Assembly (NCBI GenBank): GCA_048976805.1
Contig: JBHGUR010000098.1
Location: forward strand, 5,881 to 69,880
DNA: 64,000 nt
Reading direction: 5' to 3'
Origin: Ectobacillus sp048976805
GTDB lineage: Bacteria; Bacillota; Bacilli; Bacillales; Bacillaceae_G
Below are positions 43,725 to 52,796 of the stretch, in pieces (position 1 is the first letter of the stretch; each line of letters starts with the position of its first letter). Position numbers and translations under genes: made by a program. The notes beneath the pieces were generated by a model. That model searched no databases, had not been told where the DNA came from, and saw only the letters and a program-made list of their open reading frames with translations.

Positions 43725-44731
43725 TAAACCTCCATTTTCACCTTTGGTTTCACAAATGGCATCATAGAGCGGAGCTTGCGCCCTACCACTTCGATTTGAT
43801 GTTGGTTTTCCGCTTCGTTAATCGCGTTGAAATTCGGGCGTCCCGCTTTGTGCTCTGCGATCCAGCCTTTTGCAAACGTGCCATTTTGAATATCTGCCAA
43901 TACCTCTTTCATCGCTTTCTTCGTTTCGTCTGTAATTACGCGCGGGCCGGATACGAAATCGCCCCATTGCGCTGTATCAGAGATAGAGTAACGCATGTTT
44001 TCCAAGCCGCCTTCATACATTAAATCCACGATTAACTTCAACTCATGCAAACACTCAAAATATGCCAACTCCGGCTGGTAGCCAGCTTCCACTAATGTTT
44101 CAAAGCCCGCTTTTACAAGCGCTGTTGCCCCGCCGCATAAAACAGCTTGCTCCCCGAACAAATCTGTTTCCGTTTCTTCTTTAAAAGTTGTTTGCAATAC
44201 GCCAGCGCGCGTAGAGCCGATGCCGTCAGCATAAGATAATGCTTTATCAAATGCCGTTCCTGTAGCGTCTTGATACACGGCGAATAATGCCGGTACAGCC
44301 GCGCCTTCTGTGAATGTGCGGCGTACAAGGTGCCCCGGCCCTTTCGGCGCTACTAAGAATACATCCACATCTTCTGGAGGTGTAATCTCTTTATAATGAA
44401 CGTTAAAGCCGTGCGCAAATACTAAAGCATTGCCCGACTGCAAATTCGGCTCAATTTCTGCCTCGTACACTTCCGGCTGGCGCTCATCCGGAAGCAAAAT
44501 CATCACAACCTCTGCTTCCTTCGCTGCATCCGCCACCGTTTTTACTTCAAAACCGTCTTGCTTTGCCTGCTCCCAAGATTTCCCTTGGCGAACCCCAATA
44601 ACAACGTCAAAGCCATTATCGCGCAAGTTTTGCGCATGGGCGTGGCCTTGAGAACCGTAGCCGACAATCGCGATCTTCTTCCCCTTTAATACATTGTTTT
44701 GAACAGCATCTGTGTAATATACTTTTACCAT
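43724..44731 (-). CDS. ilvC: Ketol-acid reductoisomerase IlvC, class I
   Basis: This 335-residue NADPH enzyme rearranges and reduces acetolactate or acetohydroxybutyrate. The nucleotide motif is VGYGSQGHAHAQNLRD (about 23-38), and the helical C-terminal domain has metal ligands in DLFGEQAVLCGG and EVSELK-like positions (CLHELKLIVDLMYEGG). The length is class I. Confidence 0.95.
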   Translation of the reverse strand: MVKVYYTDAVQNNVLKGKKIAIVGYGSQGHAHAQNLRDNGFDVVIGVRQGKSWEQAKQDGFEVKTVADAAKEAEVVMILLPDERQPEVYEAEIEPNLQSGNALVFAHGFNVHYKEITPPEDVDVFLVAPKGPGHLVRRTFTEGAAVPALFAVYQDATGTAFDKALSYADGIGSTRAGVLQTTFKEETETDLFGEQAVLCGGATALVKAGFETLVEAGYQPELAYFECLHELKLIVDLMYEGGLENMRYSISDTAQWGDFVSGPRVITDETKKAMKEVLADIQNGTFAKGWIAEHKAGRPNFNAINEAENQHQIEVVGRKLRSMMPFVKPKVKMEV

Positions 44732-44750
44732 TTTTATTTCCTCCCTTAAA

Positions 44751-45266
44751 TTAATGAATAATCATTGTTTGTTGTTTTTCTGACTTTTTCATGCTTCTTG
44801 TAAATGCTGTTACGCCGGTGCGGGCGATTTCTTTCAGCCCGTACGGACGAAGCAGTTCAATCAGCGCCTCTATTTTATCTTGCGTTCCCGTTACTTGGAC
44901 GACGATTGAATCCTTTCCGACGTCAATAACGGAGGCGCGGAACGGCTCTATCAAACTATAAATCTCCGACCGCGTCGCAAGGGAAGTTGCAATTTTAATA
45001 AGCGCCAGTTCGCGGGCAATCATCGCTTCATCTGTGATATCGGAAACCTTCAAAACATCAATCTGTTTATGCAGCTGCTTGATCAGTTGCTCAATTTGTT
45101 CTAAGTTGTCAACATGAACGACAAATGTCATGCGTGAAATGTGGGGAGATTCCGTATGTCCGACTGAAATGCTTTCAATGTTAAATTGTCTTCGGGACAT
45201 AACGCCTGTAATCCGGTTTAAAACGCCGCTTTGATTTCGAACAGTAGCCGTTACAATACGTTTCAT
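44751..45266 (-). CDS. ilvN: Acetolactate synthase small subunit IlvN/IlvH
   Basis: This 171-residue regulatory subunit has an N-terminal ACT domain (VRNQSGVLNRITGVMSRRQF) that binds valine, and a C-terminal ACT-like domain. It overlaps ilvB by four bases. Confidence 0.93.
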   Translation of the reverse strand: MKRIVTATVRNQSGVLNRITGVMSRRQFNIESISVGHTESPHISRMTFVVHVDNLEQIEQLIKQLHKQIDVLKVSDITDEAMIARELALIKIATSLATRSEIYSLIEPFRASVIDVGKDSIVVQVTGTQDKIEALIELLRPYGLKEIARTGVTAFTRSMKKSEKQQTMIIH

Positions 45267-46960
45267 CCTTCCACCCCTTCCATTTGATGGATGCCCTTGC
45301 CCGGAGCGACCATCGGCATTACCTTTTCAGACTGCAGCACCCGGCAGTCGATTACTACCGGACCTTTATATAAGAGCGCTTCTTGCATCTGCTCCTTTGC
45401 TTTCTCCAGGTTTTCAATGCGTACGCCCTTAATGCCGTACGCTCCAGCCAATGCAACAAAATCCGGCTGGCAATGCAACAGCGAGTGCGAATAGCGTTCG
45501 TTGTAAAACGATTCCTGCCACTGCCGCACCATGCCAAGCGCATCATTATTCAAAATCAATACTTTTACCGGCAAATTATGCTCTTTTAAAACGCTAAGCT
45601 CTTGCAGTGTCATCTGGAAACCGGCATCGCCGACAATTGCAACGACTGTATCATCAGGTCTTGCAAGCTGGGCTCCGATTGCTGCCGGCATCCCAAATCC
45701 CATTGTTCCAAGGCCGCCGGACGTTACCCAACGGTTGGGGTTGGCAAGCGGGTAATATTGCGCAGCCCACATTTGATGCTGGCCGACATCTGTTGTAATA
45801 ATCGCATTGCCTTCTGTCAGTTCATGTAACAATTGGATAGCGAGTTGCGGTTTAATGGCCGCCGGGTCCTGTTTATAAGTAAACGGGTATTTTTCCTTTC
45901 TTCCCTGTAATAGCACAAGCCACTCTAAATGGTTCATTTTCTTGCCGGGCTTCTCGAGCAGCACCTGCAAGGCCCGCTTTGCGGATGCAACAATCGGAAT
46001 ATGGGTCGGAACATTTTTGCTGATTTCGGCCGGGTCGATATCAATATGGGCGACTGTCGCCACTTTCGCGAAATGGGCAAGATTGCCGGTGAGGCGATCA
46101 TCAAACCGGGCTCCGACATTAATCAAAAGGTCGCATTCATACATCGCCATGTTCGCTGTATACGAACCGTGCATGCCGCCCATTCCTAAAAAGAGAGGAT
46201 CATCCGGCGGAAATGCCCCTAAGCCAAGCAGCGTATGAACAACTGGAATTTGATACATGCGCGCAAATTTTGTCAGCTCTTCCGATGCTTTTGCGTGCAA
46301 CACGCCTGCTCCAGCCAAAATAACCGGCTTTTTCGCCTCCTCAATAGCAGTGAGCAGCTTCGCTACCTGCAAACGATTTGGCTCATAATTCGGCTGATAC
46401 CCCGGCAGGTCAATTTCTACAACCTCTTTTCTTTCGCCTGTTTCCACAACCATATTTTTCGGCAAATCGATTACGACAGGCCCCGGACGGCCGGTTGAGG
46501 CAATATGAAATGCTTCTTTAACAATCCGAGGGATGTCTGCTACATTGCGAACTTGGTAGTTATGCTTTGTGACCGGCATGGTAAGACCGATAATATCAGC
46601 TTCCTGAAAGGCATCGCTTCCGATTACAGTACTGGCAACTTGGCCTGTAAAGACGACAAGAGGAAGGGAATCCATCATTGCATCGGCAAGGCCGGTAATG
46701 ACGTTCGTCGCTCCCGGACCGCTTGTAACAATGACCACACCCGGTTTTCCTGTAATTCGCGCATATCCTTCCGCTGCATGAATAGCTCCCTGCTCATGGC
46801 GTGTTAAAATATGCGGTATTTCGCAATCGTACAAAGCATCATACAACGGTAAAACAGCTCCTCCCGGATAACCGAAGATGACTTCGACTGCCTCCTTTTG
46901 CAGCGCTTCTAACAAAAGCTCCGCACCTGTCGCCGTTTTTTCCTGAGTTTGCCAAGACAT
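45263..46960 (-). CDS. ilvB: Acetolactate synthase large subunit IlvB
   Basis: This 565-residue thiamine-diphosphate enzyme condenses pyruvate with pyruvate or 2-oxobutyrate. Catalytic Glu is in RHEQGAIHAAEGYAR (about 55), and the ThDP motif GDAGFQMTLQELSVLKEHN near 445 ends at NN. AGGAGG precedes the ATG. It directly follows the T-box leader, so charging of its tRNA controls everything from ilvB to leuD. Confidence 0.95.
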   Translation of the reverse strand: MSWQTQEKTATGAELLLEALQKEAVEVIFGYPGGAVLPLYDALYDCEIPHILTRHEQGAIHAAEGYARITGKPGVVIVTSGPGATNVITGLADAMMDSLPLVVFTGQVASTVIGSDAFQEADIIGLTMPVTKHNYQVRNVADIPRIVKEAFHIASTGRPGPVVIDLPKNMVVETGERKEVVEIDLPGYQPNYEPNRLQVAKLLTAIEEAKKPVILAGAGVLHAKASEELTKFARMYQIPVVHTLLGLGAFPPDDPLFLGMGGMHGSYTANMAMYECDLLINVGARFDDRLTGNLAHFAKVATVAHIDIDPAEISKNVPTHIPIVASAKRALQVLLEKPGKKMNHLEWLVLLQGRKEKYPFTYKQDPAAIKPQLAIQLLHELTEGNAIITTDVGQHQMWAAQYYPLANPNRWVTSGGLGTMGFGMPAAIGAQLARPDDTVVAIVGDAGFQMTLQELSVLKEHNLPVKVLILNNDALGMVRQWQESFYNERYSHSLLHCQPDFVALAGAYGIKGVRIENLEKAKEQMQEALLYKGPVVIDCRVLQSEKVMPMVAPGKGIHQMEGVEG

Positions 46961-47275
46961 GATTTGCGAACCTCCTCATTTTCTGATTTTCTCAACAAAA
47001 AAATCCTTCGCCCACACTTCAGCTAAGCTAAAGGGACGAAAGATTTTCGTGGTACCACCCTTCTTCGCAAGGTTCCCCTTGCCTCGACGGCTCGAAATGA
47101 GCCTGACCTATAACGCAGTCAACGTCCAAACCTACATTTCTTCAGCCTGGCGCTCAGGGGCGATGTTCATTGACGCGGACCATCGGTTTCCACCAGCCAC
47201 CGACTCTCTGTGCGGCTCCGCCATCAACTACTCCTCCCCATCATCGCTTTCATTCCCATACACCATCTAATGGGC
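46961..47275 (-). promoter_or_regulatory. T-box riboswitch leader, probable Ile specifier
   Basis: On the minus strand the conserved AGGGTGGTACCACG (47048-47061) precedes a long terminator stem (AATCTTTCGTCCC ... GGGCGAAGGATT, then TTTTT; 46993-47045). The specifier region reads UGAAC-AUC-GCCCCUGAG, aligned with the same spacing as the Trp leader at 14095, giving AUC (isoleucine). Stem I also has GGAGUAGUUG and the AGAGAGUCGGUGG region. It lies between ilvD and ilvB, inside the cluster. No clear private promoter was seen. Confidence 0.9.
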
Positions 47276-47282
47276 ATTCACT

Positions 47283-48965
47283 TTATACTTTTAAAATTCC
47301 TCCCGTATTCGCCGAAGTGACGAGTTTAGCGTAGCGAGCTAAATATCCGCTTTTTACCTTCGGCTCTGGGAACACGAATTTTTCTTTTCGCTCTTTCATT
47401 GCTTCATCTGTAACGTCGCAATGAATTGTTCGTTCTTTTAAATTGATCGTAATTGTATCTCCATCCTCTATAAGCGCAATCGGCCCGCCTTCTGCCGCTT
47501 CCGGCGATACATGGCCAATCGCAATTCCTCTAGTCGCACCCGAAAAACGCCCGTCTGTTAAAAGCGCCACTTTCGTTCCGAGCCCTCTTCCGACAATTGC
47601 CGATGTCGGCTCAAGCATTTCCGGCATGCCCGGCCCGCCTTTTGGACCTTCATAGCGGATAACAACAACATAACCTTCTTTTACGATGCCGCCGTGAATC
47701 GCAGCAACCGCTTCATCGTGGGAATTAAAGCAAATTGCTTTCCCGGTAAACACTTCAATTGATGGATCAACGGCACCAACCTTGATAACTCCGCCGTCCG
47801 GCGCGATATTGCCGAATAAAATCGATAACCCGCCGGTCGGGCTGTACGGATTTTCCTTCGTGCGGATCACCTCCGAATTTGTAATCGATGCATGCTCTAC
47901 ATTTTCATATAGCGTATTTCCCGTAATCGTAATGCGCTCCGGATGAATAGCGCCCGGAATGGAAGCAAGCTCTTTTATAATTGCAGACACTCCGCCCGCC
48001 AAATGAACGTCATGCATAGAGTAATGAGATGCCGGGCTGATTTTGGCCAAATACGGCACCCGTTTTGCAACTTCGTTAATTCGCTGCAAATCGTATTCAA
48101 TGCCGGCTTCATTTGCAATCGCAAGCATATGCAATACTGTGTTTGTGGATCCGCCCATTGCCATATCGAGAGCAAAAGCATCGTCAATTGCTTCTTTCGT
48201 GATGATGTCGCGCGGTTTAATATCTTTTTTAATTAAATCCATAAGATGATGGGCTGCCCTATAGATCAGCTCATGCCGCTGCTCGCTCGTTGCTACAAGC
48301 GTTCCGTTTCCCGGAAGAGCCACGCCGAGCATTTCCATAATCGTATTCATGGAGTTAGCGGTAAACATTCCGGAGCAGGAGCCGCAAGTCGGACACGCCG
48401 AACGTTCAATTTCAATGAGCTCTTCCAGACTCATGCGCCCTGACTTATGGGCGCCCACCCCTTCAAACACAGAGGCGAGTGAAAGCGGCGTGCCATCCTT
48501 TTTCGCTCCCGCTTCCATCGGACCGCCTGATACGAATACTCCGGGAACATTCGTACGAACTGCTGCCATCAGCATGCCCGGCGTAATTTTATCGCAGTTT
48601 GGCATATACATCACACCGTCGAACCAGTGCGCATTAATAACCGTTTCAGCTGCATCAGCAATGATTTCCCGGCTTGGCAGCGAGTAGCGCATGCCGATAT
48701 GCCCCATCGCGATGCCATCATCCACACCAATCGTATTGAATTCAAACGGCACTCCGCCCGCTTCCCGTATTGCCGCTTTTGCCACGTCTGCAAGCTGCCT
48801 TAAATGGATATGGCCCGGGACAATATCAATATATGAGTTACAAATTGCAATAAACGGTTTATCAAAATCTTCCTCCCTTACACCGGCCGCATGAAGCAAG
48901 CTGCGGTGCGGGGCGCGTTCAATGCCTCGTTTGATCATATCGCTTCGCAACGGTATCTCCTCCAT
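47283..48965 (-). CDS. ilvD: Dihydroxy-acid dehydratase IlvD
   Basis: This 560-residue iron-sulfur enzyme dehydrates dihydroxy acids to 2-oxo acids of valine and isoleucine. Cluster cysteines are in MPNCDKITPGML (about 122) and ACPTCGSCSGMFTANSMN (about 195). The last helix GGILKV is typical. It overlaps ilvE by one base and precedes the T-box. Confidence 0.95.
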   Translation of the reverse strand: MEEIPLRSDMIKRGIERAPHRSLLHAAGVREEDFDKPFIAICNSYIDIVPGHIHLRQLADVAKAAIREAGGVPFEFNTIGVDDGIAMGHIGMRYSLPSREIIADAAETVINAHWFDGVMYMPNCDKITPGMLMAAVRTNVPGVFVSGGPMEAGAKKDGTPLSLASVFEGVGAHKSGRMSLEELIEIERSACPTCGSCSGMFTANSMNTIMEMLGVALPGNGTLVATSEQRHELIYRAAHHLMDLIKKDIKPRDIITKEAIDDAFALDMAMGGSTNTVLHMLAIANEAGIEYDLQRINEVAKRVPYLAKISPASHYSMHDVHLAGGVSAIIKELASIPGAIHPERITITGNTLYENVEHASITNSEVIRTKENPYSPTGGLSILFGNIAPDGGVIKVGAVDPSIEVFTGKAICFNSHDEAVAAIHGGIVKEGYVVVIRYEGPKGGPGMPEMLEPTSAIVGRGLGTKVALLTDGRFSGATRGIAIGHVSPEAAEGGPIALIEDGDTITINLKERTIHCDVTDEAMKERKEKFVFPEPKVKSGYLARYAKLVTSANTGGILKV

Positions 48966-49861
48966 TAACTGACTTTATCTTCTGCATAGACTTTTTCTCC
49001 GTCTTGGACAACCAATTGCCGGAATTCTTCAAGCAACCGATTCGTATGAACACCCGGCTTGCCATCCCCAATTGTCCGTCCGTCTACTTTTGTAACCGCG
49101 ATTACTTCTGCTGCTGTTCCTGTTAAAAACACTTCGTCCGCCACATATACGTCATGGCGTGTGAAAAGCTCTTCCCTCACGTCATAGCCAAGCTTAGTTC
49201 CAATTTCAATAATTGCATTTCGGGTAATGCCCTCTAAAGCGCCGGCTGAGCTTGGCGGCGTAATCAGTTTGTTGCCTTTTACGATGAATACGTTGTCTCC
49301 GGAACCCTCCGCTACGTATCCTTGCTCATTGAGCATAAGCGCTTCCTGCACTCCGGCCAGCTTTGCTTCAAGCTTCACAAGAATGTTATTTAAATAGTTC
49401 AGCGATTTTATTTGCGGACTTAATACATCAGGGCGATTTCGCCTTGTCGCTACCGTAATAATCGGAATGCCTGTTTCATACAACTGCGCCGGAAACAGAG
49501 CAAGCTGTTCGGCAATAATAACGACGTTTGGCGTCGGACAGGAGGTTGGGTCCAATCCCAAGTTTCCTACTCCGCGCGAAACTACCAATCGAATATATCC
49601 ATTAGACAGCTTGTTGCGGCGAATCGTTTCCGCTACAGCCTCTGTCATTTCTTCCAATGTATATGGAATTTCTAGTAAAATGGATTTCGCTGATTCATAC
49701 AAACGAACGAGATGCTCCTTAAGCCGGAATACATTGCCGCTGTAAATGCGGATTCCTTCAAAAACGCCATCTCCATATAAATATCCATGATCATAAACTG
49801 AAACTTTTGCTTCATCCTTTGGAACGAATTCTCCATTTAGAAAGATCCATTGCTCGCTCAC
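48965..49861 (-). CDS. ilvE: Branched-chain amino acid aminotransferase IlvE
   Basis: This 298-residue fold-type IV PLP enzyme makes the final transamination to Val, Leu and Ile. The PLP Lys is in PQIKSLNYLNN (about 155), with Glu in AEGSGDNVFIV and the phosphate loop TGTAAEV near 255. The start codon is GTG at 49861 with AGGGGGA upstream. It is the first gene of the cluster, preceded by cre-like and CodY-like sites. Confidence 0.93.
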   Translation of the reverse strand: MSEQWIFLNGEFVPKDEAKVSVYDHGYLYGDGVFEGIRIYSGNVFRLKEHLVRLYESAKSILLEIPYTLEEMTEAVAETIRRNKLSNGYIRLVVSRGVGNLGLDPTSCPTPNVVIIAEQLALFPAQLYETGIPIITVATRRNRPDVLSPQIKSLNYLNNILVKLEAKLAGVQEALMLNEQGYVAEGSGDNVFIVKGNKLITPPSSAGALEGITRNAIIEIGTKLGYDVREELFTRHDVYVADEVFLTGTAAEVIAVTKVDGRTIGDGKPGVHTNRLLEEFRQLVVQDGEKVYAEDKVS

Positions 49862-49936
49862 TCGAAATCCCCCTATATGTCTAATAAATATCTTTATTGT
49901 TTCCTAGTTTACGCCTCCTTTCCAAAATAATCAAAG

Positions 49937-49951
49937 AATTTTTTGAATATT
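49937..49951. promoter_or_regulatory. CodY-like box upstream of ilvE
   Basis: On the minus strand AATATTCAAAAAATT matches 13 of 15 positions of the CodY consensus AATTTTCWGAAAATT. CodY represses ilv-leu genes in B. subtilis when branched-chain amino acids and GTP are high. Confidence 0.55.
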
Positions 49952-50001
49952 TCTAATTTTAAAATTTAACAACAAGCCCAGAAATATTGTTATATCAACA
50001 T

Positions 50002-50015
50002 TGTTAGCGTTTACA
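50002..50015. promoter_or_regulatory. Catabolite-responsive element (cre) upstream of ilvE
   Basis: TGTTAGCGTTTACA matches the CcpA consensus TGWNANCGNTNWCA at every position. It lies about 140 bases upstream of the ilvE start. In B. subtilis CcpA activates the ilv-leu operon from an upstream cre. Whether it activates or represses here depends on which promoter is used (candidates at 49989-50014 and 49944-49972). Confidence 0.65.
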
Positions 50016-50284
50016 AGATTAACAAAAATTTTTTCGACATTTTTTTTACCTAAAAATATTTTTTTACAGGAAGGAATTCTTAAATCATTTGCGAATTTAA
50101 TTTGACAACGTAAATACGGGTAAAATGATGTAAAACCTTGCTGTAGTAAGTAGATTCATTTGACATAAAAGCATAAAGGAGGGGAAAAAGTCGAATAAAA
50201 ATAACAGACATATTCATTATGAACTACTCATAATCCTATTTTCAAAAAGCAGTGCAGCATATAAAAATAAGGGAGGCTCGAATT

Positions 50285-50533
50285 ATGGCGAACTTACAAA
50301 TTAAAGGAACAAGACAAGAAGTGATGGAAATGTTGCAATTATTTGATTTGATGGATACAAGAGGCTTATGCAAATTAGAGGATCATGTCGAGGTATATTC
50401 GTATGCGGGACAACAAGCGGAGAGCAGCATGTTTGTCGCTTCGATTGATGTCAAATCGAACGAAATCGAGGTACAAAACGTGCTAAACGACCATTTCGTC
50501 TCACAAATGCTTACTGGCGTGTATAACGATTAA
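50285..50533 (+). CDS. Hypothetical 82-residue protein
   Basis: This is a short cytoplasmic protein of alternating strand/helix character (MANLQIKGTRQEVMEMLQLF then DLMDTRG). ATG 50285 has AGGGAGG upstream; the longer in-frame start at 50252 lacks one. It precedes ykuS by 78 bases on the same strand. I do not recognise the family with certainty. Confidence 0.65.
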   Translation: MANLQIKGTRQEVMEMLQLFDLMDTRGLCKLEDHVEVYSYAGQQAESSMFVASIDVKSNEIEVQNVLNDHFVSQMLTGVYND

Positions 50534-50610
50534 ATAATATCTTTCTGCCTAATGTGGTGCATAAATTTCGGAAAATGCAGCACATTACTAGATGGCAGGA
50601 GGTGAGTGAA

Positions 50611-50853
50611 ATGGCTCGAATCGGAGTAGAACAATCTTTAAGCGATATACAACAAGCGTTACAACAAAGAGGGCACGAGGTCGTACAGCTTCGCTCTGAA
50701 CAAGACGCACAAGGCTGCGACTGCTGCGTCGTTACCGGTCAAGATTCCAACGTAATGGGCATGAGCAACACTTCCATCCAAGGCCCTGTAATCGAAGCAA
50801 GCGGAATGACTGCAGAAGAAATCTGCCAACAAGTAGAAAGCAAACTGCAATAA
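50611..50853 (+). CDS. ykuS: YkuS/UPF0180 family protein
   Basis: This 80-residue protein matches the UPF0180 family of bacilli: IGVEQSLSDIQQALQQRGHE, then CDCCVVTGQDSNVMG with a Cys-x-Cys-Cys motif, ending AEEICQQVESKL. Function is unknown. ATG 50611 follows AGGAGGTGA. A REP-like element begins two bases after its stop. Confidence 0.88.
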   Translation: MARIGVEQSLSDIQQALQQRGHEVVQLRSEQDAQGCDCCVVTGQDSNVMGMSNTSIQGPVIEASGMTAEEICQQVESKLQ

Positions 50854-50854
50854 C

Positions 50855-50970
50855 GAAAAGCGCAGACGGCTTGGTCAGCTCCGGAGGCAGAGGTTCTCCG
50901 CACGAAAAGGCGCTTTTTGCCTTTACGGGTGGAGGTTCTCTGACGGAAGGAGCTAGCCGGCGGAGCTAGA
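50855..50970. repeat. 116-bp interspersed repeat (REP-like), copy B
   Basis: This is near-identical to copy A at 25047 (GAGGTTCTC, AAGGCGCTTTTTGCCTTT and GGAGCTAGCCGG blocks). A partial second unit follows at 50976-51004. It separates ykuS from its terminator at 51092. Confidence 0.8.
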
Positions 50971-50975
50971 CAATA

Positions 50976-51004
50976 ACGAAGAGCGCAGACGGCTTGGTCA
51001 GGCG
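50976..51004. repeat. Partial second copy of the REP-like unit
   Basis: GAGCGCAGACGGCTTGGTCA repeats the first bases of copy B, five bases after its end. Confidence 0.65.
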
Positions 51005-51091
51005 AAACTAGACCTACCCGAAACGCAGAAGCGTCTCGACCAGACGCAGAAACTAAGGTTTCTGAACAATGCTAAAAAGTTGCGATTTCAC

Positions 51092-51124
51092 AAAAAGGCC
51101 CCCCTCTAAAAGGAAGGCCTTTTT
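51092..51124 (+). terminator. Terminator of ykuS transcript
   Basis: AAAAAGGCC and GGCCTTTTT pair around a 15-base loop. The T-run leads straight into the target duplication of the next mobile element. Confidence 0.75.
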
Positions 51125-51132
51125 ATTTATTT

Positions 51133-51263
51133 GGCTCTGTTAAAGACTAACATTGATTTGAAACGAAAGGCAACGACTGACTCCAGCGGGAAAAGCGGCT
51201 CGGCCCCGCCCGCGGAAAGCGTCCGCCTGTAGTGGAAAATCAACAATCAAGTTTAACAGAACC
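51133..51263 (-). mobile_element. MITE-like element, short class
   Basis: This 131-bp element begins GGCTCTGTTAAA and ends TTTAACAGAACC. Flanks ATTTATTT (51125-51132) and ATTTATCT (51264-51271) are a 7/8 target duplication. The interior carries GCTCGGCCCCGCCCGCGG. It lies directly after a terminator. Confidence 0.85.
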
Positions 51264-51715
51264 ATTTATCTTAAACGGGAAAGTAACATTTCTTCGTACT
51301 CATTGATAAAAGCCCTGCCTCTCTTTTATCCTTGCGGCTCCTCTGGCCGCTCCAACAACTAGTACCTCTTGTATAGTTCAGCGCTTACAAGCACTATTCT
51401 CTCTCTCTAAAAGCCGCTAAAGTTGTTGGCAATAAAGCCCGATCTTTAGCGTACTCCCTTTATGAAGTGCAAGTAAGGATAATTACATTTTTATTTACTA
51501 GCAATTTACGAATACAAATCAACTGAGACACAAAATATAATTATATATACATATAATCGATATGTCAATGTGAAAATATGTTACACATAAATAAAACTTA
51601 TTGGACACACCGCTCCCTAATTAGTGGGTTTGTATAGGCGAAAGCAGCGCGTTGCCATCCTTATCCTTCGCTTCTGCAATTAGTTGCTGAACGTATACAT
51701 ACTTTTCAATTTATT
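51264..51715. other. 450-bp stretch without a gene
   Basis: I see no open frame with a ribosome site, no clear terminator and no structured RNA. It is A+T-rich in its second half. It may be degraded sequence between two mobile elements. Confidence 0.4.
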
Positions 51716-51851
51716 TTGATTAGCGGCGGCTCCAGCGGGAAAAGCGGGATAGCCGAGACCCTGGACTGAGCGCAGCGAGGGAAGCGGCTCAGCCCCGCCC
51801 GCGGAAAGCGTCCGCCTGTAGTGGAAAATCAACAATCAAGTTTAACAGAGC
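51716..51851 (-). mobile_element. Short-class element with damaged left end
   Basis: The sequence from GGCTCCAGCGGGAAAAGCGG to TTTAACAGAGCT matches the short class, with an extra internal block (GGGATAGCCGAGACCCTGGA) that is shared with the copy at 63710. The left terminal repeat is missing and no target duplication is found. It lies 20 bases beyond the ytfJ stop. Confidence 0.75.
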
Positions 51852-51871
51852 TATGAGAAAAATAAACCCTT

Positions 51872-52303
51872 TTACTGAGTTTTCCCCATCATATTTTGAA
51901 CGGATTGCAAAGCCTGGGGCGCCACATCCATCGCTTTTTCAACAAGATGCGTATTGCTATGTAGATGCATGACTTGCACCCCTTTAGAACCGACAACGAG
52001 GAAGGCTACAGGAACAATGGACACACCTGCGCCGCTTCCACCTCCAAACGCATAATTCCCCCGTTGCAGCTTCTCCTCGGTAGGCTGATGTCCATTGTGA
52101 GGGCGTGCCGCCGCTTTTTTGCCGGCAGCTTTTCCAAAGTCACTCCCCCCCGCGCCGAAACCGAAGGCCACCTTAGAGACCGTCAAAATAACACTGCCAT
52201 CCGCTGTCGAAACAGGCTTTCCTAGAATGGTGTTTACATCAACCATTCCCTTTAAGTTTTCCATTGCCGTTTTCATGAGGTCTTCGATTGGATGTTGTAC
52301 CAT
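51872..52303 (-). CDS. ytfJ: Sporulation protein YtfJ (GerW family)
   Basis: This 143-residue protein has an N-terminal helix (HPIEDLMKTAMENLKGMVDV), then GKPVSTADGSVILTVSKVAFGF and the Gly-rich GGGSGAGVSIVPVAFLVVG that mark YtfJ/GerW. In B. subtilis this spore protein is needed for germination in response to Ala. ATG 52303 has GGGAGG upstream and gives a family-typical length (151 in B. subtilis). Confidence 0.9.
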   Translation of the reverse strand: MVQHPIEDLMKTAMENLKGMVDVNTILGKPVSTADGSVILTVSKVAFGFGAGGSDFGKAAGKKAAARPHNGHQPTEEKLQRGNYAFGGGSGAGVSIVPVAFLVVGSKGVQVMHLHSNTHLVEKAMDVAPQALQSVQNMMGKTQ

Positions 52304-52456
52304 GCAAATCCTCCCACTTTCATTAATTGTCTCTCCTATGTTTTCCAAAAAGAACATAACCATACCAAATTTTTTCGTGAAATGAAAAACGCTGCCATAG
52401 GACATACTAACATCGACTTCACAAATTTGAAGTCAATGAGCTAAGGAGGAATCGAT

Positions 52457-52795
52457 ATGGCAGATAGAGATTTTGATCGCAATCTATATCGCGACCGTGA
52501 AGATGAAGAATATGCCGCAGAAGTTACTCCTGCAAGAGTACCTTATGAAAGACGAGATGCAGACCCAACGACAGGAGGAGCGGTTTTCGGCTATATCGCG
52601 CTCGCTCTTGCTATATTATCTTTCTTTACGTTCCCTGTTTTCTTCGGAATCGGCGCTGTCATCCTTGGCTTTTTCGCAGCCAGCCGCGGTGCCAGAACGA
52701 CAGGGCGATTTGCGATTATTCTAGGAGCTATTGCAGCGGTTATGGCTCTCTTTTTCCGCATCGCATTAGCGAGCTTTATCTTATCGATGTTTTAA
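52457..52795 (+). CDS. Small membrane protein, DUF4190-like
   Basis: This encodes 112 residues. The N-terminal 40 are charged (many Asp/Arg/Glu). Two or three closely packed helices (about 42-65 and 78-110) contain the Gly-rich GIGAVILGFFAASRGARTTG. This resembles DUF4190-type small membrane proteins. AAGGAGG precedes the ATG. Function is unknown. Confidence 0.7.
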   Translation: MADRDFDRNLYRDREDEEYAAEVTPARVPYERRDADPTTGGAVFGYIALALAILSFFTFPVFFGIGAVILGFFAASRGARTTGRFAIILGAIAAVMALFFRIALASFILSMF

Positions 52796-52796
52796 T

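Larger units (their letters stand above)
49862..50284. other. Divergent intergenic region, ilvE and the 50285 gene
   Basis: This is 420 bp of A+T-rich DNA with the cre and CodY-like sites and promoter-like sequences on both strands. No further gene is seen. Confidence 0.5.

Noticed and set aside
51264..51715. Hidden gene or structured RNA between two mobile elements
   Set aside because: Both strands checked; no open frame with a ribosome site and no convincing stems.
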